DNA of 64,000 nucleotides from Riptortus pedestris (GCA_019009955.1 CM032232.1:70450001-70514000), one strand, 5' to 3'. Numbered from the stretch's first letter, positions 12,238-24,294 are shown. The notes: a model not told the origin generated them from the letters alone. A program made the numbers and translations.

Positions 12238-12239
<2 letters not shown>
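12112..12239 (-). mobile_element. Family A tail fragment next to (CT)n
   Basis: Reverse tail with the palindrome ATTCCCCTTAAGGGAAATCAGC, followed by TCCATCGATCCTACCCGGG and GAGGTCCGTTCAAAATTA, ending exactly where a CT run begins. Core and head are absent. The CT run occupies the microsatellite slot, and the R1-like LINE 3' end follows it. Confidence 0.8.

Positions 12240-12302
<63 letters not shown>
12240..12302. repeat. (CT)n microsatellite
   Basis: About 31 uninterrupted CT units between the family A tail and the 3' end of the minus-strand LINE. The Ser/Leu and Arg/Glu open frames over it are artefacts. Confidence 0.95.
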
Positions 12303-12306
<4 letters not shown>

Positions 12307-13994
12307 GTTTTTTTTTATCCTTCTCTGCCCCCGCTTTACCTTAAGGCTGCCCTTATACAAGCGGTACTTTCCAATTTCTTTTTTGAATTTTGATTTCCGG
12401 GATTTTAAATAGGTCTGTGGTAACTCTTCCTTGGTGCTTTCTAAGCAGCGAGGATGAGCTTTGTGCATTAATAAAATAAGTGGTTATAGCAACTTTTCGG
12501 TTAAATTTTTGGGCGCCCGCAATTGGAATGCCGCTGCTCTGTTGAGCGGAATTCCAATATACCTTTTAAACTAATTCTAAGTCCTTAATTCTAACTATTT
12601 TAATAGTGCTAATAAATGTCTATAATATTTCTAAACTATAATATATTCTAATTTATTACTTTACACTAATTAAAAACTATTTTAGTTATTTATTTACATA
12701 TTATTATTTATTACTTAATTTATTAATTTATTTTTTTATTTTTTTATATAATACACTAGTAGTAAATTTCTTAAACGCTATAAAAATGTCTTTGTTTTCA
12801 ACAAGTTCTTTTAATGCTGTTGGAGGCCATTCAAGAAGGGAGAATTCTCCTGCTAATTCTAGTCTTTCTCTTGTATAATAAGTGCAGTCCAGTAATATAT
12901 GGCGTGCATCTTCGATTTCTCCGCACTTGCATTTAGGATCTTCCTTCCTTTTGAAAGTATGTAGTTTGGCGTTAAAATCGCCATGCCCCGAGATTACCTG
13001 AGTTGTCCAGAAGTCTGGAACGTACCAGGTGGCCTCCATTCTTTCTTTGACAAGTGGGAAGAACTGGTGTGTCCATCTTCCTTTGGTTGAAGAGTCCCAG
13101 CGGCGTTGCCATTCTTCCACGGCCACTCTTCTCATGGCAGGGATGATTTCCTTTAGGCGCCCGTTGTTTACTACAAATACGCTATTTGCAATCTTTGCTG
13201 GTAGACCACGTTTCAAGTTATATTTTCCGACCCGCAGCTGAAGTTCAAGGTCAATAGGTAATTGTCCCGCTATTACTTGGAGTGCGTCGGTGGATATTGT
13301 GCAATACGCTCTTGTTGTAAGAAGTAGTGCTTTTCTTTGGGTTCGGGCCAGAAGATTTTTCTCATTTCTAGTAAGGTTGTTCCCCCAACTAGGAGCACCG
13401 TATAAAGCTATGGGAAGGTATAATGCCTTATATAATATATTCCTGCATTTATAGTTTAGGCCCCATGTTTTTCCTGCCAGACAATTTAATCTTGCATATT
13501 TCATATTCACTTTACTCTGGAGCTGTTTTATATGTTGGATGCAGGTGAGATGTTCGCCAATTGTCACTCCTAAATATTTAACTTCCTTGGCAGGCTTAAT
13601 TGTGACTCCTCCTATACTGATTTTTGGAGGGGAATTTTTATTTAGTTTTCCTTTTAAGAATAAGCACTGTGATTTATTTGCATTGAGACTATGCTTATTA
13701 TTTTCACACCACTCCAGGATGATATTAGTAGCGAGTGAAGCTTTAATTTCTATCTCGCGCCCAGGCGCGTCCAGACTCTGCCTCAAATATGACTCCTAAG
13801 TCATCCATAATTCCAAGAGGAGTTAGTCCTGCGTCCACTAGTAGTAATAAAACTGGATTCATTATTATTTTCCAGCCGTCAGGGCCGAAAACCGATCTTT
13901 GGGGTACACCCCTTTCTACAAGTTTTATTATTTTACTGCTTGGTATATTGACGAATACTTTCCTGTCATGAAAATAGTTTTTAAGGAGATCGTA
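12303..13994 (-). mobile_element. 5'-truncated R1-clade-like LINE between CT-rich repeats
   Basis: A minus-strand non-LTR retrotransposon remnant, with a 3' UTR at about 12303-12727 and coding sequence from about 13994 down to 12728. It is truncated within the reverse transcriptase domain. It is bounded by a (CT)n run on the low side and a CT-rich tract (13994-14093) on the high side. No target-site duplication outside the repeats is apparent. R1-clade LINEs are best known from arthropods, and several insert into specific repeats; whether this one targeted a GA/CT tract is inference. Confidence 0.8.
12728..13991 (-). pseudogene. R1-like reverse transcriptase C-terminal part, frameshifted
   Basis: From about 13991 the minus strand reads through RT palm-domain motifs: RGVPQRSVFGP in place of the usual G.PQGS..GP, and IMDDL in place of the ADD active-site box (Asp codons at 13800-13805). 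The frame then shifts within the GC-rich CGCGCCCAGGCGCG stretch (13757-13770). It continues as a 352-codon frame (13786-12728) through EWCENNKHSLNANKSQ, the thumb motif VKYLGVTI, YGAPSWG, the ISGHGDFNAKLH segment and a zinc knuckle (C286-x-C288-x7-H296-x4-C301), ending in a Lys-rich tail. These are standard features of the R1-type pol C-terminus. The missing N-terminal half, altered catalytic-region residues and frameshift make it non-functional. Confidence 0.85.
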
Positions 13995-14093
13995 ATCTCT
14001 CTCTCCCTCTCCCTCTCCCTCACCCTCTCTCCCTCCCTCCCTCTCCCTCTCCCTCTCCCTCTCCCTCTCTCCCTCCCTCCCTCCCTCCCTCCC
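13994..14093. repeat. CT/CCCT-rich low-complexity tract
   Basis: Imperfect CTCTCC, CCCT and CTCCCT units, all pyrimidine on the plus strand. It forms the 5' boundary of the truncated LINE. Confidence 0.92.
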
Positions 14094-14708
14094 GGGGATA
14101 AAAGAACCGGTTTAAAATTTATCAAAACACGCAAAATAAGGTCATCCGTATAGCTTTTAACACTTCACGGTTCGTTAGGAACCAGCATATCGGGATTGCT
14201 CAGCCCACACGAGGGTAATTCAAAATGCACCACATATTAGAAAAGATATTTTTATTTTTTTTTGCGTCCGATTTAAAGCAAAAATATCAAATATATGCCA
14301 GGCTTAATAAAAATTGTGTTGTCATATATTATTAATTTAATTATTTTCTTCATTTCAGAAAACACTTGTCACATTTCAGAAGACGAACACAGGTACCCTG
14401 AGAGTTTAAGTCAAGATATCTATAACACGCCGCTTCGACTCCCGGCATGTACCAACCATTTTTTCGAAAATAAAAAATAACTAAACTAAAGTATTTTTTG
14501 GCATAATATTACGTCATAAAAATCAACAGAATGTTTCTCCTAATATCAATTTAAATGTTTACATTAAAATCACAACGTATTCTTTCCTTAAAGTGTACCT
14601 TTTTTATGGCATCTGCAAATTTAATATAATTGTTATATCTATCTGTAATCAACTTGCTTATATTTATTTAAGTGCAGTTTATTGAGGTTTCTCTCATAAT
14701 ATATAATA
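14094..14708. other. AT-rich spacer, no gene seen
   Basis: About 600 bases between the CT-rich tract and the family B element. The 61-codon frame at 14295-14480 has no recognised motif. Confidence 0.4.
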
Positions 14709-16302
14709 ACTAGCTCAGATACCCGGCTTCGCCCGGGAATTGATTTGAGGCTGAATGGTGATGGTATTTTTTTGGCAAGGCTTTACTTTGCACAATATTT
14801 TGACATTTACCCGTCCCAGTGTTTAGGGTTAATACCCGTTTTTGGCATTCGTTAATAATAAAATTATTTTTTTATGTAAGTCTTCACTGTCCTCCAAATT
14901 GTCATATTTCCCGTCTCCTGTGCATTATGCATAGATTTCAGTTATTAAGGACAAAATATTAACATAGATTTGAATTAATTTTTCCAGGTGAGGTACCTCA
15001 TAGTTCAAATTGGAATGAATTTTTAAGCATATCAATATTTCTACGAAAATTACTTGCTCCACACATTGTTCCTGGAGAAACGTATAAAACAAAAGTTAAT
15101 CTAAATAACAAAGTAAACAACTTTCGTTATGTGCATGTTTGTCGAAAAACAAATAGACAATGAAATATCGCGAATTTTTATTTCAGGCCTCCCTTATAAC
15201 CCCCACTCCCGTTCTAACCTAAAAATTTTAATATAGCTTATAATCATGGAAGAATTAATGCTTGATATTGACATACCGAGTTTTTTTAAGTTCGGTTTAA
15301 TCGTTAGCGTCCAATGAAATAGTTGACTCCCGCTTTAGTTTATAGTGTATATCTCGTTTATACTTTGTTAAAAGACAAAAATGAATATTACAAAAGTTAC
15401 TCTAAATAACAAAATACGAAATACCGTTATTTTTAAATTCAGGCCTCCCTTACAACCCCCCACTCCTGCCCGTCCCTAGAAATGTTGGTATGGCTTGTTA
15501 TAATGAAAGCGTTAGTGCTAATACACATACCGAATTTTATTTATCTCTGTTGGGTCTTTTGTCCCAAATAAAATTGGTCACTAACGCTATAGGTTTTAGC
15601 GTATATCTCGTTTATAATTCGGTATACGAAAAAAGTGAATATAAAAAGTTACTTTAAATAACAAAATAAACAACTTTTGTTATGTTCATATTTGCCAAAA
15701 AACCAATAGGAAACGAAATATCGCTATTTTTAAGTTCTTGCTTCCCTTATAACCCCCACTCCTGCCCGTCCCTAGAAATTTTGGTATGGCTTGTTATAAT
15801 GAAAGCGTTAGTGCTAATACATATACCGAGTTTTATTTATTTAGGTTGGGTCTTTTGTCCCAAATAAAATTGTTCACTTCCGCTATAGGAATTAGCGTAT
15901 ATCTCGTTTATAATTCGGTATACGAAAAAAGTGTATATAACAAAAGTTACTTTAAATAACAAAATAACAACTTTTGTTATGTTCATATTTGCCAAAAAAC
16001 CAATAGGGAACGAAATATCGCTATTTTTAAGTTCTGGCTTCCTTTATAACCCCCATTCCTGTTCGTCTCAGAGGATATTAATATAGCCTAAAGTCTAAGT
16101 TGGGTTAGTAGTAATATACATACCAAGTTTCATAAAATTCGGTTCAGCCGTTTATGCGTGAAAAGGTAACAAACAAACAAACAGACACCAACGAAACAAA
16201 TTGCAGTTATGGTGTCTATGACATGTGAAACGAAAAGTTATCGTGAAATTTCGCTAAAAAAATCAATGTACAGACAGAGGTTACAATTTTATATATATAT
16301 AG
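14709..16302 (+). mobile_element. Family B element with internal tandem units
   Basis: The element begins ACTAGCTCAGATACCCGG. A small GC hairpin (CCCGG..CCGGG around a CTTCGC loop) lies within the first 25 bases. It ends with GTTCAGCCGTTTATGCGTG, an (AAAC)n stretch, CAGTTATGGTGTCTATGACA, and CAGACAGAGGTTACAATTTT running into TATATA. Inside, a unit bounded by TATATCTCGTTTATA and GTTAGTGCTAATACA recurs, with TATATCTCG at about 15349, 15602 and 15899, giving spacings of about 253 and 297 bases. It carries no long frame. The class is not certain; similar ACTAGC-starting, microsatellite-associated repeats are common in invertebrates. Flanking DNA on both sides is TA-rich. Confidence 0.82.
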
Positions 16303-16581
16303 ATATATAGATGATAGGTACCAAAAAAAGCTGATAAAAAAAAATTGAATACAATAATTAATTAGTTTCTTTTTGTTTGATACAAATCATTTACACAAGT
16401 ACGCATTTATATAACATGTTTAGGGCATCGTTAATACCTTTTCTATGTTAATCCAAAAATAAATGCTTCCTCTGTATTCCTTTGCGGCACTTTTTTTTTT
16501 TCATCGTTCATAAATTTTTTGCCATGCTAAGTGGTGAATTCTTGAATTCGTGATTAAGGCTTGAAGAAATAATGGCCCAAA

Positions 16582-16584
<3 letters not shown>

Positions 16585-16625
<41 letters not shown>
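16585..16625. repeat. About 41-base poly(T) tract
   Basis: An uninterrupted T run following GGCCCAAACCA. It could be the poly(A) tail of a minus-strand retroelement lying to the right, where a weak LINE-like open segment occurs (17268-17440), but the connection is not demonstrated. Confidence 0.85.
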
Positions 16626-16628
<3 letters not shown>

Positions 16629-16882
16629 TTATACATTCGATTTAATATATTCATGATAATTATTCCATTTGAATATTTATTAGTCTCTTTATAACAAGTT
16701 TAATGAGTTCTAATTTATCGCTGGATACGCTGATTGTTTCCCATAGTTGTAGGTTGTGATTATTTAATTTTATTACAACTATAAAACCACTAATAAAATC
16801 CACAATCGGCAGTAGTGGATACCTTAATTCACGCGCAGCTCTTATAATATATAATTGCTATATTTTCATAGATAACGATGTA

Positions 16883-16939
<57 letters not shown>

Positions 16940-16960
16940 CTGTTACCGCTTTAGCGGTAG
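16883..16960 (-). mobile_element. Family A fragment: microsatellite and core edge
   Basis: A TA run (about 16888-16937, slightly interrupted) followed by CTGTTACCGCTTTAGCGGTAGCAG, the reversed core edge with its small hairpin (ACCGCT/AGCGGT type). The rest of the core is absent. Confidence 0.55.
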
Positions 16961-17111
16961 CAGTTATTCTTTATTTATTTTTTTATTTGTTTCCTTCCTA
17001 TAGTAACCCTACAAGAAGGCCGTTTATTTGTTTCAAGGCAAGTTAGCATATTACAGGCATTTGTAGTGTGTTACAATTAATTTATACATAAATTATTTCA
17101 AAATTATGATA

Positions 17112-17133
17112 AATATATATATATATATATATA
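17112..17133. repeat. (TA)n microsatellite
   Basis: A short pure TA run. No family A tail or core is recognisable beside it. Confidence 0.85.
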
Positions 17134-17267
17134 ATGAATTAACAATAACAACGTTAAATTAATGTAAAAACATATAAAGAGAAGATTATTAGTCTTAAAA
17201 AGAAAAAGAGAAAAGAAATAATGAATATCCATAAATTAAAGTATTGTAGATGTGTCAGCTATAATAA

Positions 17268-17427
17268 GTATTCAACCGATTAATTGTATTAAGAGCATGT
17301 TCTGTGAATACTTTAAAAGCATTATTATATTTTAAATATAACTTGTCTTCTTCTATTGGAAATTTGCCTTTTTTTTGTTCTATGTCTTGTTTTAGTTTTG
17401 GTCGTTCGTTAGTCAGTAGTCTTATAT

Positions 17428-17440
<13 letters not shown>
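17268..17440 (-). pseudogene. Open segment, possibly a LINE or gene 3' end
   Basis: Reading the minus strand from the TA run near 17440 to a TGA near 17268 gives about 55 open codons with a protein-like, charged composition (for example PKLKQDIEQKKGKF and NAFKVFTEHALNTINR). The sequence after the stop contains A-rich stretches such as CAAATAAACGGCC. I do not recognise a family. It lacks a start codon and known domain motifs, so it may be the tail of a decayed retroelement or chance. Confidence 0.2.

Positions 17441-17471
<31 letters not shown>
17428..17471. repeat. (TA)n microsatellite
   Basis: About 21 TA units bounding the open segment just before it. Confidence 0.92.
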
Positions 17472-17476
<5 letters not shown>

Positions 17477-17865
17477 TTTTCCAAACTAGAATTGTGTATA
17501 ACTGACTACACTTTACATTAACATTTCTAGAAAAATCTAAACTAATAAGTATCATTATATATTATTATCTTACCTTACACTAAAACATTATATTTATAAC
17601 ATAATAGTTTTATTAATCTTATCATTATCTTGGTTCCTGTTCTTACTAATAGATAGGTATAACAGTACTAAATATAAAAAAAACTAAAAAAAAAAAACTA
17701 TTAAGAGAACGAGAGAAATTTGACAATGATAACTCAGATAAGATTCACGAGGTTTGAAACACTTTCTTAAATATTTAAAAAATGCTAATATATACTTTTC
17801 TTGTTGCACTATTTAGAATATTATATGAATTATCAGCTGGCTGTTTGATGAATTGTAAATACTGT

Positions 17866-18175
17866 TCTGGGAGGATTTTCAAAAATTCGAAATATCTCCG
17901 TTACTATACGTCGGATCTAAAAATTGTACAGAATCAATCTTATTGCAAATTAAATTTACAATAAATATTGTAATATACATTTATCCTCTATCTTGAATAT
18001 TAACCGAGATATTTGCATTCTTATTTAATCTGGGCGGCTAACAGACGAGAGTGACTTTCCCGCCAAAAGCTAGTTCGGCCATTTCCTTAACTGCTCGGCT
18101 CTCGTGAAATTTCCCTATTGTAAAACTTCATGTAGAAAATCTGCTTAGTTTACGCAGCCCCTGCGTGATGGACTT
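17866..18175 (-). mobile_element. Family A element, S subfamily, head half
   Basis: Reverse core from GAGGATTTTCAAAAATTCG through ATATTAACCGAGATATTTGC, the S interior (AGCTAGTTCGGCCATTTCC), and the head ending CAGCCCCTGCGTGATGGAC at about 18174. The microsatellite and tail are missing, so the right end of the element was lost or the insertion is partial. Confidence 0.8.
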
Positions 18176-19416
18176 TTTTCTCTGTAGGCCGCACTATCTA
18201 AAATAAAATAGCAAACGGAAATTGTTTTGGAACATAATAATCACAGATAAAAAAGAATCACAGCACCTATATTCGACGCCTGCCTAGCATTATGGTCCGA
18301 ATATGTTACATAACTCCCCCAAATTACTTAAACAAATACTTTCACCAAATTATTCATGTCGTACTTATATCCATAATTTATATATATGAGTGTTGCTAGT
18401 AAAATATATGCCTACTACCATAAATTTAAGAACGACCTTCTTAACAACTCCTTGACTTCTATTTCGCGAAAATAACTATGAATTGCGCAGTAAAGCATAT
18501 TTCAAACTTATTTTTAGAGTACGATGTCAGAGACTGCAATTAGATGCACTACAAATATTTTTGAAGTCAATGGGACATTCCCTTAGCCATTGATATTTAA
18601 TTATTTTCGTAGAAACTAATTAACACCTGATTTCTAAAGTTTCATGGACAAGTGTTGATCCTTTATATTGTTTTAAAATATTGGAATCTGAGCTCTTTAA
18701 CTCTCAAGCTCACATAAATTGAACATACAAATTACGAATCACTTCTCCCTGAATTTTAACAACTCACTCAAATAATATTAAAATGTCTACGGTTAGACGG
18801 TTATGGGCATTTTACAAATAACAAATATCTATTTGGAGACTAGCTTGAAGACAAAAATTCTTTTTTGCAAAGAAGTATCTTTCCCGTTTGACATAGGCTA
18901 AATTATTCTTGTAAAACATGGGACTGGTTTTCACCATTATCATTTAGATAATGATTACACAGATTCAAAAACTCCTCACGCGATCTCATTTTCCTCACGA
19001 TCCACTTTGGACATGATGATAGGTTTCTGATGAGGGCTTTCCTCGATTAAAGGTACTTTATTAGATACATTTTATTCATGTCGAAAATTTTCTAATATCT
19101 AAATGCGATGCAGTTTTCTTAAGTAAGTCATTCGGAGTTATATTACACGTTTTTGTTTTTTAAGTGAAAACTTCTTTAGGCACGTTGTGCACCCCGTAAG
19201 GTAGCATTTGCGGGAGAATAAAAAAGTATGAAATCGCGACACCGCCACCGCCACCGCTAGTACTCAACTCAAAGCTAAAGGAGCTTCTTTTCTTCATAAC
19301 TACTGAACCAAATTAGCTAGAATTTTCGTTCGCATACCATTTTAAAGAGGACAAACCCAGCATCATTTCGTTTACAGATCCTATATATCTACCATTTTTA
19401 CTTTCATAGAAATTTA
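18176..19416. other. AT-rich spacer, no gene seen
   Basis: More than 1.2 kb without a recognisable repeat or open frame. A short trinucleotide stretch (ACCGCC three times) occurs at about 19240-19258. Confidence 0.4.
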
Positions 19417-19498
19417 AACCGAAGTTTAAATAAATTCGAATATTTAAATAAATAAATTCGAATATTTAAATAAATTCCGATATTTAAATAAATTCGAA
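19417..19498. repeat. Short tandem repeat, about 20-base unit
   Basis: Four imperfect units of the type TTTAAATAAATTCGAATA in tandem. A small local array with no known role. Confidence 0.8.
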
Positions 19499-21838
19499 TC
19501 AAAACTGTTTGTATCTTACTTTAGCTACCATATACCGATTGTATCAGTTTTAGAAATTGGTGATGAGGCTGGCAGTGATGATGGTGCAAGAGTTGTTAAA
19601 ATTTTGGATAGAAATTGATTTTTCTGAGTGTACTTAACTTATTTTTGTAAAGCATTTGTAATAATTCTGAAATGTAATTTTTTTCTTTTATGTAAAATAA
19701 CTGAAATAATTATGTCTAGTATTTTATATTGATAAATAAAACTATTCGTGGTGCATTATTTTTTTTTCTCACTATTATTTTTGTCATTTCATTTTTTCAT
19801 GTAAAATAGAACATAACTGTAACTTGTTGATAAATAACTAAAAATATTTTTAAAATAAGACTTCGTAAAAAAAATTTCTCAGCAATGCCAAAATTGAGCG
19901 ATCAAAGCTAAAGGAGTTTTCACTTCTACCGGCAGTCCCTTGACTGTTTTTTTTTTTTTTTAGGTCTGCTTATTTGGAGCACAATGTTTCCCACGCAAAG
20001 GTGATTTGTTGTTTTCAGCTATAAAATATAAGGTAAGGTCTATTGTAACAATATTAAGTTTTTCAGGTAACCCTTATTGGTTAAATGACACTAAAGCAAA
20101 ACCTCATCCTCGTGAAAACAAAACTTCTATAGTTTACACATTCTAAACATTAAGTGAAATATTTAATGGTTTTATTTCATAAGACTTTCCACTTTACCTT
20201 TAAGAATATTCAACTTTCATCTTTTAAATAAATGTCTTCTAAGTTGTTGTTCTAGCAGGTGGAAGTGAAATATTCCAGGTTCAGTAAAGGGCAGGCAGTT
20301 CGGGCACTGACGATGATGCACTGCATCGAAAGTGCTATGTCGCTTCAATAAATTGTCATCGTGGAAGGGTGGCCTTTTACTCAATCTGCTGAAAACAAAG
20401 TCTTTATTTTTTACTTTTTAGAAGTGAGTAAGTACTTGATTGAGCAACTGAGAATGACGAGAAAATGTGAGAGTTCATCGTATCTCTCCCAGACTAAAAT
20501 TTTGAGAATAACCAGTTATAGAACATATGAGTATATAGTTTAAAAGATATATATCTACAGGTCGATAGAGTTACCTGTAAACAGCTTGAACAATGCTTAG
20601 TTTATTCGTGAAAGAGGACAAATGTTTATATTTCAGTATTTGAAATGATTAGAAAAATACTTTAAAAAAGAAAAGAAAAGTTTAATATAGATTCTGCTGA
20701 ATTTTCATGATAATCTCTCTCCCACTCTTTGTTTGTCTCTCATCTGAAATTTCAAATATCTAGAACGTCCGTATTGAAATGAATTGTCTTTCCTTCTTTC
20801 GGGATTCTAAAATCCTCTGAATTGAATCAACGCTTAAACCAGGAATAGAAGTTCATTTGGATTCAAAATATGAGTTTTTTAATTTGTTAGTTCAACATTA
20901 TTAATTAAGCTTTAACAGTGTTATCCTAAATAAGAACACCAAACAAAGGATTTTGAATTCCGATTCATGTATTATCGTTTCTTTATCTGTATTGCTTTGC
21001 AGAGGTCTGAGATGAGTACATTGACATAGCGGAATAAACCATTTTATTTTTGTAGAACCAAAACCTAGCCCTGCCATTTTTGTTTTCATCAAAAATATAG
21101 ATTAATGAAATACTTATTCAAATTAATTTATTCTCAAACGTAAAAATCACATTTTATTGAACCGATGATATTATACCCATCAATAATTATTATAATTTCT
21201 AAACTGCTTATATACTTATTAATATTTTTCTTTAAGAAGTTTTTGTAACCACGAACACTGGCAATGAAGCTGGTGTATCCTAAAGAACTATTTCTGCCAG
21301 TGTACCTTAATATTCTTAAAGGTCTCTACATTTGCTTTAACATATGTTACGAATTGTTGCGTGTATACAGAAAAGCGTCCAAAAAAGTAAATCTGTCTGA
21401 GTAAAAGTTTCAACGACCCTTCAATATTTCTTTTTTTCCGACAATAATTAACAAGGTGAGGTAAATAAAAAAAAAATTAATTTCATTAGAGGCAATTGGC
21501 CTATTTTTAGTAAAAATAAAAATAGAAAGTTCACCTGAAAACATTTTGAAGGTTATGTATTTTTTCTCTCATTTACACTTTTCTATTTAGCTGCAGTTTT
21601 TTTGTTGGCGACACTGAACAGGTGAGATACTCGTAGGCACTATGCCAACTGTTATGAAAGCTGCCATCACTGCCAGAGGATACACTGTACATTGCCTTCT
21701 CTTCTTATTTTAGATTTCTGATGAAACCGTAATTTTTAACTTATAACTTATGAAGCACTAAGGTTAGCAATTAATAATTAGTAAAATATTTATGTTTATA
21801 TTATGATTTATCATATACTGCTTCATTGCCCTATTTAC
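19499..21838. other. AT-rich spacer with one weak exon-like stretch
   Basis: About 2.3 kb without recognised repeats. A possible terminal exon-like segment at about 19549-19618 reads EIGDEAGSDDGARVVKI up to TGA after a CAGTTTTAG acceptor-like site, with an AATAAA at about 19734. Frames at 20361-20543 and 20901-21092 show no motifs. Nothing here is secure. Confidence 0.3.
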
Positions 21839-21969
21839 TCCCCTTTCAGAACACTGGTCCGATTTCAGCCGTTAACGAACTTGATCTTTCTTTTTACATA
21901 AAACGACTAAATATCGAGTTTGGTAACGATCAAACAAAAATTGCGACCGCTAGAGCGGTAACAGACAAA

Positions 21970-22004
<35 letters not shown>

Positions 22005-22121
22005 TTCTTCTCATCTTCGTCATTTACTAGGTAGGATCGATGGACATTTGAAGAAAAATTTCGAAAATTCCGTCATGAGTACGACCTCAATAGCTTAACC
22101 CTTAAGGGAAATCTGCTAAAA
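21839..22121 (+). mobile_element. Family A element, right half
   Basis: A forward copy retaining the core from CCCTTTCAGAACACTGG and CCGATTTCAGCCGTTAACG, the intact hairpin ACCGCTAGAGCGGT, a TA run (21974-22001), and the tail. The terminal palindrome has lost its left arm (AGCTTAACCCTTAAGGGAAATC). Head and left interior are absent. Confidence 0.82.
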
Positions 22122-22944
22122 TGGTTAGGGGTATGATATTTGTATGAGTTACAGCGAATTCCCCTTTAGTTTTAGAGACTTGACATACCTGTTTTTGAAT
22201 TGCTCGCACTCTAATAACAAATTGTAAATGATTCTTGATTATAGAGAAAATAATAATTGTATACTTAATTACTAACAATAAGACTTAATTTTACACAATG
22301 CTCAATATTTAATTGTAAACAACAAAAATATATTAACTTACCACATCATTGCAAATTTATTATCATTACATAATCATTAATTAGTGGCCCAATATTTAAT
22401 ATAGAAGAGACCGTGACAGGAAGTCATAACATTAAAACATTTTTTATAGTTATCTGCCCGTCACTTTATTGAACAACTCTTCATGTATCGCTGTCTAAGA
22501 AGTTCTTGAAGAGTGTTGAGTCTTAAAAGTACCTTATGCTTCGCTGTGCTCCTGTTCTGAAGGTTGGGTCAAGACTGAGAGAAAATAGGAGAGGAAATAA
22601 GGATCTGATGATGCATCAGCTGATTCATCATGTTTTAGAATTAACTTACTATTAACAAGATCTTTCCCCAAAGGTCGCCCATACTTTTCAAGTTCATGAC
22701 GTTAACATTTTTTACAAAGAAGGAGATAAAAAACAAAAAAGTAAATAATCATTGAAAATCCAAAAAAAAATGGCGGTGAACAAGACAATTGAAATAGAAA
22801 TTTATACAACATATTTTTTCACTCACAATTGGTATATTTTATTAACAGACAGGGGAATGCGCTTTTCAAAAAAAAAATAAAAACTTCAAATGATCATGGA
22901 CTCTAACATGTAAATAACAGATGAGGTAGTTTATTGTCGTGCAG
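22122..22944. other. AT-rich spacer, no gene seen
   Basis: About 820 bases without a supported feature. Confidence 0.4.
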
Positions 22945-23345
22945 CTGCGCTTTTTGTTTGATCGTTTGACTAAAAACCAAGTTTATAAAATACCAAAATA
23001 TGGCTAAGATGATGGGGGGGGGAGTTTGAGGGAAGATAAAATGTGCATTGACAAAAATGCAGGTTAAACTAAGCAAAAAAAAAAAGGTAAATTACCAATC
23101 ATGATGTTAGAATAATTGATTAAAATTTCCGTTCCCAACATTTTTCTCTATCTTGAATTTTAACTGTCTTATTTGTATTTCCACTCTTACTAACCTGACT
23201 CTTACAGAAGAGAATTCTGTTCTGAGATTTCTAAAGATATTATGTACACCTTAAATTATAATTCTTCTTTACTGACAGAGACCATTATTCTTATTTTTCA
23301 ACGAAGAAAATTCGCTTAGTATACAATGCCCCTGCCAGAGAGACA
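22945..23345 (-). mobile_element. Heavily decayed family A copy
   Basis: Weak resemblance in reverse: TTTTTGTTTGATCGTTTGAC, a G-run, TTTTTCTCTATCTTGAATTTTAACTG, ACTCTTACTAACC, and ATTCGCTTAGTATACAATGCCCCTG at the right positions and order. Alignment to other copies is needed to confirm it. It appears to be among the oldest insertions in the window. Confidence 0.4.
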
Positions 23346-23829
23346 TTGCTTATATTTAGAAATATTAAATTTCTGTAAAATAGTTTTTCATTTCTCATTT
23401 TTATTTAGAAAGCGGCCTGTTTTATATTCTATAAATCAAAGGTTTATTAGGTTGAATAAACTAATTTACATACAGACTATGCGTTATCAGGAAACCAATT
23501 TGTAGAGCAAATTATAAATCAGATGAACTATATTGGTTTCACCATTTTTAAATGAACAAAATGAAATGTGTTTATTTCCATTAAATGTTATCATAACATA
23601 ATAGGATACGTCAAATCTTTTTTTTTTTTTTTTGTTTTGCTTTTCTATAAACAATTTTCTAATATTATGACCATTAAAAATTCTTTAGAAATTATTGAAT
23701 GACATTTATACTTATATAATACATTCGTTAAAAAATTAAGTTAAATTCTAAGAATATGTAGTATAACATTCATCAATTAATCAATATAACTCAAAATATG
23801 TACAATTCTCTTACAACTCTAAAAACTAC
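23346..23829. other. AT-rich spacer, no gene seen
   Basis: About 480 bases between a decayed family A copy and a LINE tail. No supported feature. Confidence 0.4.
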
Positions 23830-24172
23830 ATTATTTTATTTATTGGCACGGAAATGTATTAAAGGATGACAAATTGTACAAATAAGAAACTTGTCCCACC
23901 TTATCGAGACAATGTGCCTGATCACAAATTATTTTTGAACTATATTTTAACAAATATTTAGTAGTTTCATTTAATAGTTGACCATTTTTGAAAGTATTTA
24001 TCTTGTGCATAAAAACATCCCTCAATCATGAAGATGTTTAATTTATTTTTAAACAAAGAGCTTTTTTAAATACATTTGATACATTCCGCTAGAGCGTTAA
24101 AGAGTTTTACTCCTGAAAATGATACGCTCTTCTCGAAATATTTATGTTTATTGTTGTTTATGTTATATCTTG
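23830..24172 (-). pseudogene. CR1/L2-like LINE C-terminus, part 1
   Basis: On the minus strand the segment reads TRYNINNNKHKYFEKSVSFSG, then VKLFNALAECIKCI, a stop, then KSSLFKNKLNIFMIEGCFYA. This matches in order the typical C-terminal pattern of CR1/L2-group LINE reverse transcriptases (YNTR...FEKS..Y.G..LFN.LP..IK......FK..L...L....FY). Several in-frame stops and a frame change show decay. The frame appears to continue across the family A insertion at 24173-24830 into the segment at 24831-25010. Confidence 0.65.
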
Positions 24173-24294
24173 TTTTAGCTGATTTCCCTTAAGGGAAATC
24201 AGCCATTGAGGTCGTACTCTTGATGCGAGTTTTGAAAAATTTGTTCAAATGTCCTTCGTTCCTACCCAGGAGATGATGAAAATGAGATCCGTTC

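Noticed and set aside
23840..24025. 61-codon minus-strand frame as a gene
   Set aside because: It lies within the decayed CR1/L2-like LINE tail and its 3' UTR; the meaningful similarity is in the adjacent frame.
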